From contig CAZQAE010000107.1 of the NCBI GenBank assembly GCA_964591275.1, forward strand, positions 1 through 13,822: DNA of 13,822 nucleotides, in the 5' to 3' direction. The DNA is from G963674685 sp964591275. GTDB lineage: Bacteria; Lernaellota; Lernaellaia; JACKCT01. The notes below the pieces were generated by a model, which saw only the letters and a list, made by a program, of their open reading frames with translations, made no database searches and had not been told where the DNA came from. Positions 6,622 through 13,742 of the stretch are shown one piece after another (positions within the stretch are counted from its first letter, which is position 1; each line of letters opens with the position of its first letter). The position numbers and the translations under genes were made by a program.

Positions 6622-8552
6622 ACGAGCCGAACCTCGTGCCAGAGCCGCAAATCGAATCGCCGAAACCAGCGATCTTCAAAGCGGTGATGATCCTGGCCCT
6701 GGCCTCGCTGATCTTCGGCAGCCCCATGTTTTTTAATCCCGACGGCATTCGCAGCGAAGACGCATTCCGCAATATGGATTGGCTCAGCACGCGCATCTTC
6801 GATGCCTACCTTTATAAAAGCCTCCACGAATACGGGCAGTTTCCACTCTGGTGCCCATTTCTAGGCGGCGGTTATCCCATCTACCAACATCCCACGGACG
6901 CTTCGCTAACGCCCGCTGCTATTGCTCCTGCCGCCTTCGGTGAAATATACGGTGTGAAAATAAACCTGATCCTCCTGCTTTTTCTGGGCGCTCTTGGCGT
7001 GTACTTAATCTGCTCTCGACTGCTGGGCATTGCTTTCTCCGGCTCCATTTTCTCAGCGCTCGTTTTTCTGTGCGCCGGGTGGCTGCCCTCGATGATGCTG
7101 GTCGGCTTTTACAACATGGCCTTTTATTATCTGATTCCTCTGATCTGCTATTTCCTGGTGCGCGGATTCAAAGAGCCTCGGCAGCTTATACCGGGGGCAA
7201 TTCTTTTTGCCGTCTTCGGATATATTTCGGTCTGGGGAATCATTGCACTGGCCCTGTTTACGGGCCTGTTAACCATTTTTCACTGCATCAGCATTCGCCA
7301 AAAAAAGCCGCGCCTGAACATGAGGCCGCTCGTCGCATACACTCTTCTCGGCGCGATGACACTGACGCTTCTCGCAGCCAGACTCGCCGAAGTCTATGAT
7401 CTAAAATCAAATGGATATTACACGCACGCCGAAAAATTCGCGTCGGACTCCTATAAGGAGCATCCCACGTGGGAGCGTTTTTATCAGGGCACCGGGCATT
7501 TTATTTCATCCGCGCTTCATCATGTTCCCAAAAATGCGCAGTACAATCAGCATGGATGGCCCACCACCGCGGAGTATGCCTTTATCGGAATCCCCTGGCC
7601 TGCGGCGTTGCTCTTTTTCCTGGGCCTCATTCGCCTACGCAAGCGATACGCGCCGTGGCTCTTGTCCGGCGGCTTCATCCTAATCTTATGCTTCGGTCCC
7701 TACTCGCCAATTGATCTTTACCGCTGGACCATTTGGTCGATTCATTTTCTGCGCGGCATGGGAGACTTTTACAAATATTTCAATTTTTTCATTCTTTTTG
7801 TCGTGGCGCTGGCTTCAGGCGCCGGATTGATGTATCTGGCCAAATTTTTCAATCCCCTCCCCGTCCGTCGATTCGTCGTCATCGCCGCGTTTTGCTCCTT
7901 AATTCCTTTCGTCGCGGTGAACGCTTCGCTTCTTTTTGAGGCTTTCAAACTCGACGCGCCTGCGCTTTCGGTTGCCGAAGAATTTCACCAAGTCCGATGG
8001 CGCGCCGATAAGCCGGAAATGTCCAGGGGAGTCGATTACCGCGAGTCCATTCGCCCGGATGCCATGATCGCTTATTACAATCTCAAGCGCGGCATCGGAA
8101 CAGTCGATTGGTACGCCGACATCTATCTGCCGGAAAACGCTGTGGCAAGGTACATTTACGACAAGGATCAAAGCTGGTTGGAAAACCCCGCATACCTTGC
8201 GGAAGCCTGGTTCGCTCGCGGCGAAAACGTGGTGGAAAATTTCGCCATCCGTGGCAACATCCTAAAAGCAGGCGTCAATGTAGGCGAACCGGATACGCTG
8301 GTCATTAATCAAAATTTCAATGCAAACTGGGAATCGAACCGGGGCGCGGTCCTTTCCCACGACGGCCTGCTGGCCCTGCGCCTTAAAGATCCCGGACAAT
8401 ACGAGGTGACCCTGCGCTTTTTACCTCGGCGCTATTTGCTCAACATCAAACTCACCGCATTGGTCTTTCTCATCCTTGCTGCGGCGTGGTTTTGGATGGG
8501 ACGCAAAAAACTGGAGCCATCGAATGAATTTGTTCAATCTCCTTCAAAGTGA
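6618..8552 (+). CDS. YfhO/GT-C-like polytopic membrane protein
   Basis: The protein has 644 residues with about a dozen hydrophobic helices between roughly residues 20 and 450, and a terminal helix near 612-632. The first extracytoplasmic loop (about 44-100) has an acidic pair (Glu47-Asp48), then Leu-Trp (77-78) and GGGYP (83-87) leading to a His-Pro. This arrangement is typical of YfhO-like proteins and other GT-C-fold membrane glycosyltransferases, which use lipid-linked sugars outside the membrane. The region after about 450 is a soluble strand-rich domain, also usual for that group. Transfer of a sugar to a glycan or protein is therefore the best guess; acceptor and donor are unknown. The start overlaps the preceding stop (ATGA), with GAGG at 6607-6610. 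The last ~10 residues are read from DNA that also encodes the start of the RES gene, so the native C-terminus may have been altered by an insertion. Confidence 0.7.
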   Translation: MNEPNLVPEPQIESPKPAIFKAVMILALASLIFGSPMFFNPDGIRSEDAFRNMDWLSTRIFDAYLYKSLHEYGQFPLWCPFLGGGYPIYQHPTDASLTPAAIAPAAFGEIYGVKINLILLLFLGALGVYLICSRLLGIAFSGSIFSALVFLCAGWLPSMMLVGFYNMAFYYLIPLICYFLVRGFKEPRQLIPGAILFAVFGYISVWGIIALALFTGLLTIFHCISIRQKKPRLNMRPLVAYTLLGAMTLTLLAARLAEVYDLKSNGYYTHAEKFASDSYKEHPTWERFYQGTGHFISSALHHVPKNAQYNQHGWPTTAEYAFIGIPWPAALLFFLGLIRLRKRYAPWLLSGGFILILCFGPYSPIDLYRWTIWSIHFLRGMGDFYKYFNFFILFVVALASGAGLMYLAKFFNPLPVRRFVVIAAFCSLIPFVAVNASLLFEAFKLDAPALSVAEEFHQVRWRADKPEMSRGVDYRESIRPDAMIAYYNLKRGIGTVDWYADIYLPENAVARYIYDKDQSWLENPAYLAEAWFARGENVVENFAIRGNILKAGVNVGEPDTLVINQNFNANWESNRGAVLSHDGLLALRLKDPGQYEVTLRFLPRRYLLNIKLTALVFLILAAAWFWMGRKKLEPSNEFVQSPSK

Positions 8553-9120
8553 AGAAGCAAAACTTCCAAAAATCGGTGTTCTGGATATTGAGAACCAACT
8601 AAAGGACATGTTTGCGACGTACGTTGCAGCCGTCCGGTCGATGAATGCAAAGGACGAGGCAACGCAAAATGTGGTCAATGATGTCAAATCAATAGAATCT
8701 CTCGGCAACGCAGTGACATCAGCACTTGGCGCTTGGCTGGACGGTCGCCCGGAGAAGTCCGTATTGGAACTCAACCGAGGATTTCAAATTAGCGCCATCG
8801 CAGAATCGCTGGAAAAATTGAGTTCTAAGGATGTGTTTGGGGATGCCCCTGGCCCATTGTTTAGAATAAGGACGGGGCAATTAAATGTCCGATTCGAATG
8901 TTCCGATCTTTTTCACATCCATTTGAGCAACGAGATCGCGTTGCCACTCAGCGCTACAGTTTTCCTGGACTGCCTTGTCTATATTTTGGGAGATCACTCT
9001 ACGTTTGTTGGGAAGAGTTTGGTCGACCCGAATTATCTACGGTATGGGCTTCCAAGTTTAAGCTGCAGAAGAACGAGTCGCTACGTGTCCTGGACTTCGG
9101 ACGTCGACCAGAAGCGATAG
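8524..9120 (+). CDS. RES-domain protein, N-terminal part (frameshifted)
   Basis: I start it at ATG 8524, which has GGAG at 8513-8516 seven bases upstream, rather than at the earlier in-frame TTG at 8476 inside the preceding gene. Residues 1-105 are helical, acidic and unrecognised. Residues 112-132 (PLFRIRTG to DLFHI) match the beginning of the RES domain, where the Arg of FRIR is conserved. After that the frame gives unrelated sequence to the stop at 9118-9120. The real continuation lies in the frame of 8898-9641. One extra base in the 8909-8920 area, for example a third C at 8919-8920, restores DLFHIPFEQRDRV, which fits the RES pattern. The joined protein would be about 372 residues. Base composition is more AT-rich than the preceding operon. 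Confidence 0.7.
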   Translation: MNLFNLLQSEEAKLPKIGVLDIENQLKDMFATYVAAVRSMNAKDEATQNVVNDVKSIESLGNAVTSALGAWLDGRPEKSVLELNRGFQISAIAESLEKLSSKDVFGDAPGPLFRIRTGQLNVRFECSDLFHIHLSNEIALPLSATVFLDCLVYILGDHSTFVGKSLVDPNYLRYGLPSLSCRRTSRYVSWTSDVDQKR

Positions 9121-9641
9121 TTACTCTGGCCAAACGTTTTTCTGGAGTTGCTCCTCCGAAAATTGAGTTTGCGAGCGCCTACGCTAAATTATGGCCGTTG
9201 ATAGCAGCATGTTCAATGAAAAGAAGACCTGACTCACAGAAGGGCTTCGTAGTCGAATACATCATCCCCCAACTTCTTTTGAGATGGGTTATCGAGCAGC
9301 AAAACTCCGCGCCATCCTCCGCAACTCCAACGCTTGATGGAATTCGCTACTTCTCAACACACATTGATGACCATAAAGTCAATCTCGCTGGAATGAACTA
9401 TGTATTTCCGATACGAAAGCGAAGCACGAGTGGATTTTGTAGTGTTCTGAAATCTAAGTTTCAAATGCCCCATCCAGTTAACTGGCAAATTGCTACAACA
9501 GTAAACATGCAGCCAAGCCAACAAAAATCCAATTACTTGGAATTTGAACTCACGCCCGGCTTGCTGGTAGAGTACCAAAAGACAAAATTTTCATGGGTAG
9601 AAAGATTTCTTCAAGACCGTCCATTGCTCCCTGTTCCTTAA
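8898..9641 (+). CDS. RES-domain protein, catalytic part (frameshifted)
   Basis: RES-domain enzymes (ParT, MbcT) act on NAD+ as ADP-ribosyltransferases or NAD+ phosphorylases and usually serve as toxins. The pattern is clear here: PFEQRDRV, then QRYSFPGLPCLYFG with the conserved Arg-Tyr, then CWEEF with the conserved Glu, and near the end GIRYFSTH with the conserved Ser followed by GMNYVFP. In the joined protein these are about Arg144-Tyr145, Glu164/165 and Ser278. The ATG at 8898 is not the natural start; meaningful sequence begins near 8920 and continues the ORF from 8524. All three namesake residues are kept, so the gene may be intact in the cell if the frameshift is a sequencing error. The usual Xre/COG5642-type antitoxin is not found upstream. 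No Xre gene lies next to it until the HigA at 10203, which clearly belongs with HigB. Confidence 0.75.
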   Translation: MFRSFSHPFEQRDRVATQRYSFPGLPCLYFGRSLYVCWEEFGRPELSTVWASKFKLQKNESLRVLDFGRRPEAIVTLAKRFSGVAPPKIEFASAYAKLWPLIAACSMKRRPDSQKGFVVEYIIPQLLLRWVIEQQNSAPSSATPTLDGIRYFSTHIDDHKVNLAGMNYVFPIRKRSTSGFCSVLKSKFQMPHPVNWQIATTVNMQPSQQKSNYLEFELTPGLLVEYQKTKFSWVERFLQDRPLLPVP

Positions 9642-9767
9642 TGTCATGGTTCTATGTCCTTCCCCCCATCTCTCGACTTAGGCTTAGGATAGGCTCTTTC
9701 GCTACAAACCTCTCACCCGCTTTCACTGGTTTGGCGGACAGCATTTTCGAAAACGTCCATTCTGCTC

Positions 9768-9805
9768 GCTATTTTCGCTAACCGGGGTGAAAATAGCCCA
9801 TTTTT
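9768..9805 (+). terminator. Rho-independent terminator after the RES gene
   Basis: GCTATTTTC (9768-9776) pairs perfectly with GAAAATAGC (9789-9797). The stem can extend inward by three more pairs including G-U, leaving a six-base loop. It is followed by CCATTTTT (9798-9805). It ends just before the HigBA promoter and so isolates the toxin-antitoxin pair from upstream transcription. Confidence 0.75.
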
Positions 9806-9821
9806 ATGAATACACTTTTGC

Positions 9822-9850
9822 TTGACATATTATCGCAATTTTGCTATATT
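9822..9850 (+). promoter_or_regulatory. Promoter of the higBA-like operon
   Basis: A consensus -35 TTGACA (9822-9827) and a -10 TATATT (9845-9850) are separated by exactly 17 bp. Transcription would start about seven bases after the -10, at or next to the GTG at 9857. This is the strongest promoter match I see in the window. Confidence 0.8.
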
Positions 9851-9853
9851 GCG
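9834..9853 (+). promoter_or_regulatory. Inverted repeat over the -10, likely HigA operator
   Basis: CGCAAT (9834-9839) is inverted as ATTGCG (9848-9853) around an 8-base centre. The repeat covers the -10 element. Antitoxins of the HigA/Xre type normally repress their own operon by binding such palindromes, so this is the likely autoregulatory site. Confidence 0.5.
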
Positions 9854-9856
9854 CAT

Positions 9857-10201
9857 GTGTTTGACATTGTCTTTTTCACCACGGCCAGCGGCAGAAAACC
9901 CGTCAGGGATTTTTTGGACGAAATGCCCGACATGAGAGCGAAAGCCAGGTTGCTTCGGTTAATACAGCGCCTGGGCAAAGAAGGTTTTCTCCCCGAGCCG
10001 TTCACCAAATCGATCAAAGGAAGTAAAAAGCTCAGAGAGTTAAGGCTGATTTACCAAACAAACGCTTACCGGATTTTCTACACGGTGGCAAAGGGGAAAA
10101 GAATTGTTCTGCTTCATGCCTTCATGAAAAAGACGCAAAAAACGCCGCTTAAAGAAATCAAAACCGCCGAAAAGCGCATGGCGCTATACCTGGAGAAATA
10201 A
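9857..10201 (+). CDS. higB: HigB/RelE-type toxin (phage Gp49-like)
   Basis: The product has 114 residues and matches the Gp49-like/DUF891 HigB family, mRNA interferases of RelE fold that cleave transcripts on the ribosome and are neutralised by the HigA partner. The pattern is clear: VFDIVFFTT strand, a helix with PVRDFLDEM, the conserved KLRELRLIYQTNAYRIFY core, then LLHAFMKKTQKTPLKEI and a closing helix with AEKRM. I start it at GTG 9857 because the ATG at 9806 lies upstream of the promoter and within or beside the terminator, so a transcript from 9857 could not include it. No ribosome binding site precedes the GTG, which fits leaderless translation. The partner gene follows after one base (toxin first, usual for higBA). 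The family is secure; the exact RNA target cannot be read from the sequence. Confidence 0.85.
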   Translation: MFDIVFFTTASGRKPVRDFLDEMPDMRAKARLLRLIQRLGKEGFLPEPFTKSIKGSKKLRELRLIYQTNAYRIFYTVAKGKRIVLLHAFMKKTQKTPLKEIKTAEKRMALYLEK

Positions 10202-10202
10202 G

Positions 10203-10544
10203 ATGGCCAAAAGGGAAAAGAACGAGTTCGACGAGTTTTTGTGTAAACAGCTCAAGGATCCCGAATTCGCCAAAATCTTTACTGAAGAAAAACAAAAAAT
10301 CGATCTTGCAATCAAGCTTGCGGAGATACGCCATGAAGCCGGACTATCCCAGCGGGAACTGGCTGAACGTGTCGGCACCTCGCAATCGGTCATCGCCCGA
10401 ATGGAAAATCCGGATTACTCGGGATACTCCGTTCGCATGTTGCGACGCATTGCGACGGCATTGGGTACTCGTATCAGGATCGAATTTGAACCGCTCAATC
10501 TACCTACTCACAAACCGAAGCGCCGTCGCCAAGCAAAGGCTTAG
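10203..10544 (+). CDS. higA: HigA-type Xre-family antitoxin
   Basis: The 113-residue partner of the HigB-like toxin would bind and neutralise it and repress the operon. Residues 9-28 (including KDPEFAKIF) form the N-terminal helical segment common in this antitoxin group. Residues 37-88 are an Xre/Cro helix-turn-helix with LAEIRHEAGLSQRELAERVG, a recognition helix around SQSVIARME and a closing ALG helix. The tail after 100 is basic (Lys/Arg-rich) and presumably disordered. GGAGA at 10192-10196 lies six bases before the ATG, and only one base separates it from the toxin stop. No obvious terminator follows; the 98 bases to the next, oppositely oriented gene hold nothing else I can support. Confidence 0.85.
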   Translation: MAKREKNEFDEFLCKQLKDPEFAKIFTEEKQKIDLAIKLAEIRHEAGLSQRELAERVGTSQSVIARMENPDYSGYSVRMLRRIATALGTRIRIEFEPLNLPTHKPKRRRQAKA

Positions 10545-10642
10545 ACAGCCGATTCATCAGCACGTCAAAAAATAAATCCCACAATAATTTTATGTGTGTA
10601 TTTAGACCTTAGATTTAGGATCCAATAGAAGACCGGTTGAAA

Positions 10643-11647
10643 CTACGGCAAGTGATGGCGCGAGAAAAACTCCCAGATGATCTCGTTTGCGCTGATGTCC
10701 ATGGTGAGGTTGCCGAGGGCTTCATCGGCGGCTGTTTTCGCGCCGGGCCAGTTATGGCCTCCGCCGTCGATGACATATAGCTCGACTTCGCTGTCATCCG
10801 CGCACTCCTTCCAGCGCCGACGGATCACAATGGTTTCGTCTTTGACCTTGTCGGCTAAGACTTCCATTTTCGCATCACCCGTGCAGCCGTTGATCTTTTT
10901 CCAAACACCCATGCAATCGTCCACTGACTGCTGCGGTTCAACGGCTTTGGTCTTTTCGCCCTTTCCTCCCTTGAAGGGAACGTATTCGTCTCGATTGCCA
11001 TGAAAATGGAGAACAGGCACCCGGCGTGAAGGCTCGCAGTTTTTAACTCCCAGCGTACCGCTCACGGAAGCTACAGCAGCAAAAACATCGGCGTGCTCAC
11101 AGGCCAGCCGGTATGAAAGCATTCCTCCATTGGACCACCCGGCGGCATAGATGCGTTTTTCATCCACGCGCACTATCCTCTTTAGTTCCTCGACAAGCGC
11201 CAGCGTCATGCCAACGTCGTCAACCTTGTTGGTTTTGGCGTAACGACAGCAATTGCCGGCGTTCCACGTTAGCAACCAGGGCGTGTTTCCGGTCCCGTCG
11301 GGAAAAACGGCGACAAAACCCTTGCGGTCCGACAAGTCCTCAATTTCGATAATTTCCTTGAACCACTTGCCGTTAAAAGCTGCGCCGTGAAACAGGAACA
11401 CTAATGGCAGGGCTTTTCCCAGGCGTGCGTCCGGCGGCACATGAAGGGTGTAATTGCGTGTGCGCCCGCCATTTTCGAATGCAAGAGCATAATCACCGGG
11501 ATCCAAAAAAGACGACGGCGTTGCGGGATGCGTGGGAGCTTCCTCGTTTTTCGAGCAAGCCGCCATTAGACACAGTATTGCCAAAAGACAAAAGAGACGC
11601 TTAAAAGGTCTTTGGCAATGGACGTGTTTTTGAATACTGCGAATCAT
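10643..11647 (-). CDS. Secreted esterase lipoprotein, LpqC/PHB-depolymerase type
   Basis: The product has 334 residues with a lipoprotein signal peptide: basic n-region, hydrophobic core and lipobox MAAC with Cys31, so it should be anchored in the envelope. It is an alpha/beta-hydrolase of the poly(3-hydroxybutyrate) depolymerase/LpqC (CE1-like) family, which includes feruloyl and acetyl-xylan esterases. The oxyanion segment HGAA lies at 87-90, the nucleophile Ser172 in GWSNGG, Asp220 in HGNRDEYVPF and His298 in GGGHNWPG. The family motif WNAGNCC (128-134) is also present, as are further Cys pairs typical of an exported enzyme. It likely removes acyl groups from a polysaccharide or short polyester; the substrate cannot be told. 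It is transcribed away from the GH36 gene, with a 37-bp gap between the two starts. The ATG at 11647 gives a proper signal peptide, but its ribosome binding site is weak. Confidence 0.85.
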   Translation of the reverse strand: MIRSIQKHVHCQRPFKRLFCLLAILCLMAACSKNEEAPTHPATPSSFLDPGDYALAFENGGRTRNYTLHVPPDARLGKALPLVFLFHGAAFNGKWFKEIIEIEDLSDRKGFVAVFPDGTGNTPWLLTWNAGNCCRYAKTNKVDDVGMTLALVEELKRIVRVDEKRIYAAGWSNGGMLSYRLACEHADVFAAVASVSGTLGVKNCEPSRRVPVLHFHGNRDEYVPFKGGKGEKTKAVEPQQSVDDCMGVWKKINGCTGDAKMEVLADKVKDETIVIRRRWKECADDSEVELYVIDGGGHNWPGAKTAADEALGNLTMDISANEIIWEFFSRHHLP

Positions 11648-11684
11648 TTTTCACTGATGTAATGATTGGATCGCCGAACCTGTC

Positions 11685-13727
11685 ATGCAATTATCAACTT
11701 CTTCGCTAAAAGTCGAGGCGGCAAACAAGCGTCTGCATCTATGCTCCACGCGAAGCCAAAGCGTGTTTATGCGTGGTGTGGGCGTCGGACTGGAACTGAC
11801 TTATAATTCCAAATCTCAATGCCTTCATTTCCACGAGTTTGAAAAGATTGAAAATACGGTTGGAGGATTTCAACTGTCCGTCGAGCATAAATCGAACGCC
11901 GGCGAGTTAGCATTGACCCTGCGCATTACGCCGCACGCCCTCACAGGATTTGTATTTCGACTTTCCATTGAAAATTTCGGGCGCACGCCCTTAAGAATCA
12001 ATCGCCTCATCCCATTTCGCCTTGCGACCCAAAACGCGGATGAGTTTTCCCTTGGCCAAAATCCTTTGGACCTTTCCATTTTCAAAATGGGCTGGCAGTC
12101 CTGGTCGGCCACGCGCGCCTACGAAATCAAGGACTCTGCAAAAAGCCCGTGGCTTCGCTTTATGCGCGAGATGGAGGAAAATCCCGCCAACCCTTCCGCG
12201 GGCATTCCCGGACATTTCCTTTCGGAGCAAATGACCGTCCTGGCGAGCAAAGTCGGCGGCGAAACGCTCGGGATGGGATTTTTAACCTGCCTTCGCGGCT
12301 TTGGCGACATCCGGGTTCACAGCAAAGAAAGTCCAAGCGCTCCATTTTTCCTGGAGGCATCCTATCATCTCGATGGCATCGAACTCGGCGCACGGCAAAG
12401 CGTTTCATCCGAACCACTGTGGTTTGATTTTCCCTCTTCAACAACCGATGCGGCGCAAAACTGGGCCGACTTTTGCGGCGAGGCCATGAAAGCCCGCACC
12501 GCACTGGGTGCGCCCGTGGGCTGGTGTTCATGGTATCACTACTACACGGGCATCAACGAAAAAGAGATGCGTAAGAACCTCAGCCGCCTAACCCAATTAA
12601 AAGACAAATTGTCTATCAAATTCATTCAGCTCGACGACGGATTTCAGACCAATATCGGCGACTGGCTCACATCCAACGACAAATTTCCTTCCGGCGTACC
12701 GAAGCTCATGGCAGATATTCGCGACAAAGGTTTTGCGCCAGGCATCTGGACAGCGCCTTTTCTGGCGAGGCCGAGATCAAGGATTTTTCAAGATCATCCT
12801 GACTGGTTTTTGAAAGACGAGAAGGGCCGACCCCGCTCGGGAGGATTCAACCCACTCTGGGGAGGCCGCGTGTACGCTCTTGATCCAACGCATCCCAGGG
12901 CGCTGGAGCACATCCATAATATTTTCAAAACGATGCGCGACGAGTGGAAGGTTGAATTTTTCAAAATCGATTTTTGCTACAGCGCCGCCCTGCCCGCGAC
13001 GCGCTACGATCCGAACTCCACAAGAGCGTCCGCCCTGCGCCTGGGCCTGGAAACGATCCGGGAAGCTATCGGCGACGCATTCCTGCTCGGCTGCGGCTGC
13101 CCCTTGGGACCGGCTGTGGGCATCGTGGACGCAATGCGCATCGGCTGCGATGTGACGCCGAAATGGGACAACAAAATCCTCAGCACCCTGGCTACGGACG
13201 AAAACGTCCTGTCCACGCGCCATGCGCTACGTAACGTGATGACACGAGCCTTCATGCACGGCAGGCTTTGGATCAACGACCCGGATTGCCTGATGATCCG
13301 GCGTCGAAAAAACAAATTGACTTTAAGGGAAATCCAGTCGATGGCTTCTGTATACGCCGTGACGGGCGGAATGCTTCTTTTGTCTGACGACATGGACCTG
13401 GTCGAAGCCGACCGGCTTGATTTGGCGGAAAAGACAATAGCCCTGCGAACGGACGGCGCGCGCGTCGAAGGTCTTATGGCTTCGCCCTTCCCCGACACAG
13501 CGGTGGCGAAAACCGAAAGCGGCTATTTGGTCCTCGTCGCCAATTGGAGCGATGCGCCGCAAAAACGTATCATTAATCTTTCGCATTATTTTCCGGTGGA
13601 TGGAGTGAATAATATCGTCGAAATATGGAGCGGAAAAAATATTACAGCGATAAACGGCGTCTGCAATCTCGGAACTCTAAACGCCCACGAGTCGAAACTT
13701 CTTCAAATACAAACTCAATCGAAATAA
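11685..13727 (+). CDS. GH36 alpha-galactosidase
   Basis: The 680-residue protein is of the glycoside hydrolase family 36 type, which hydrolyses terminal alpha-galactosides with retention (melibiose, raffinose or galactosides from plant polymers). It has an N-terminal beta-sandwich (about 1-265, including GWQSWSA at 136-142) and a (beta/alpha)8 barrel with GWCSWYHYY (279-287), QLDDGFQ (315-321) and KIDF (427-430), whose Asp429 is the expected nucleophile. RIGCD follows at 485-489, Asp489 being the expected acid/base. The C-terminal beta domain starts near 590. There is no signal peptide, so it acts in the cytoplasm and its substrate must be imported. Length is near that of the shorter GH36 group. 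The ATG at 11685 lacks a clear Shine-Dalgarno sequence. It is divergent from the esterase gene. The family call is firm; alpha-galactosidase activity is the default for the family, not proven here. Confidence 0.85.
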   Translation: MQLSTSSLKVEAANKRLHLCSTRSQSVFMRGVGVGLELTYNSKSQCLHFHEFEKIENTVGGFQLSVEHKSNAGELALTLRITPHALTGFVFRLSIENFGRTPLRINRLIPFRLATQNADEFSLGQNPLDLSIFKMGWQSWSATRAYEIKDSAKSPWLRFMREMEENPANPSAGIPGHFLSEQMTVLASKVGGETLGMGFLTCLRGFGDIRVHSKESPSAPFFLEASYHLDGIELGARQSVSSEPLWFDFPSSTTDAAQNWADFCGEAMKARTALGAPVGWCSWYHYYTGINEKEMRKNLSRLTQLKDKLSIKFIQLDDGFQTNIGDWLTSNDKFPSGVPKLMADIRDKGFAPGIWTAPFLARPRSRIFQDHPDWFLKDEKGRPRSGGFNPLWGGRVYALDPTHPRALEHIHNIFKTMRDEWKVEFFKIDFCYSAALPATRYDPNSTRASALRLGLETIREAIGDAFLLGCGCPLGPAVGIVDAMRIGCDVTPKWDNKILSTLATDENVLSTRHALRNVMTRAFMHGRLWINDPDCLMIRRRKNKLTLREIQSMASVYAVTGGMLLLSDDMDLVEADRLDLAEKTIALRTDGARVEGLMASPFPDTAVAKTESGYLVLVANWSDAPQKRIINLSHYFPVDGVNNIVEIWSGKNITAINGVCNLGTLNAHESKLLQIQTQSK

Positions 13728-13742
13728 ACATGAGGAGAATCC

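Noticed and set aside
9744..9753. Palindrome TTTTCGAAAA as an operator or attachment site
   Set aside because: A short AT-rich palindrome of this kind is common by chance; no partner copy or nearby integrase is seen.
9806..9856. N-terminal extension of the HigB toxin from ATG 9806
   Set aside because: It would cover the consensus promoter and operator and starts immediately after a terminator T-run; family length and homology begin at 9857.
10545..10642. Terminator between the convergent higA and esterase genes
   Set aside because: Only a four-pair CACA/TGTG stem is found, with no proper T-run; not supportable.
12777..13498. Minus-strand ORFs opposite the GH36 gene
   Set aside because: The plus strand carries the complete GH36 catalytic motifs; the reverse ORFs have no family signal.
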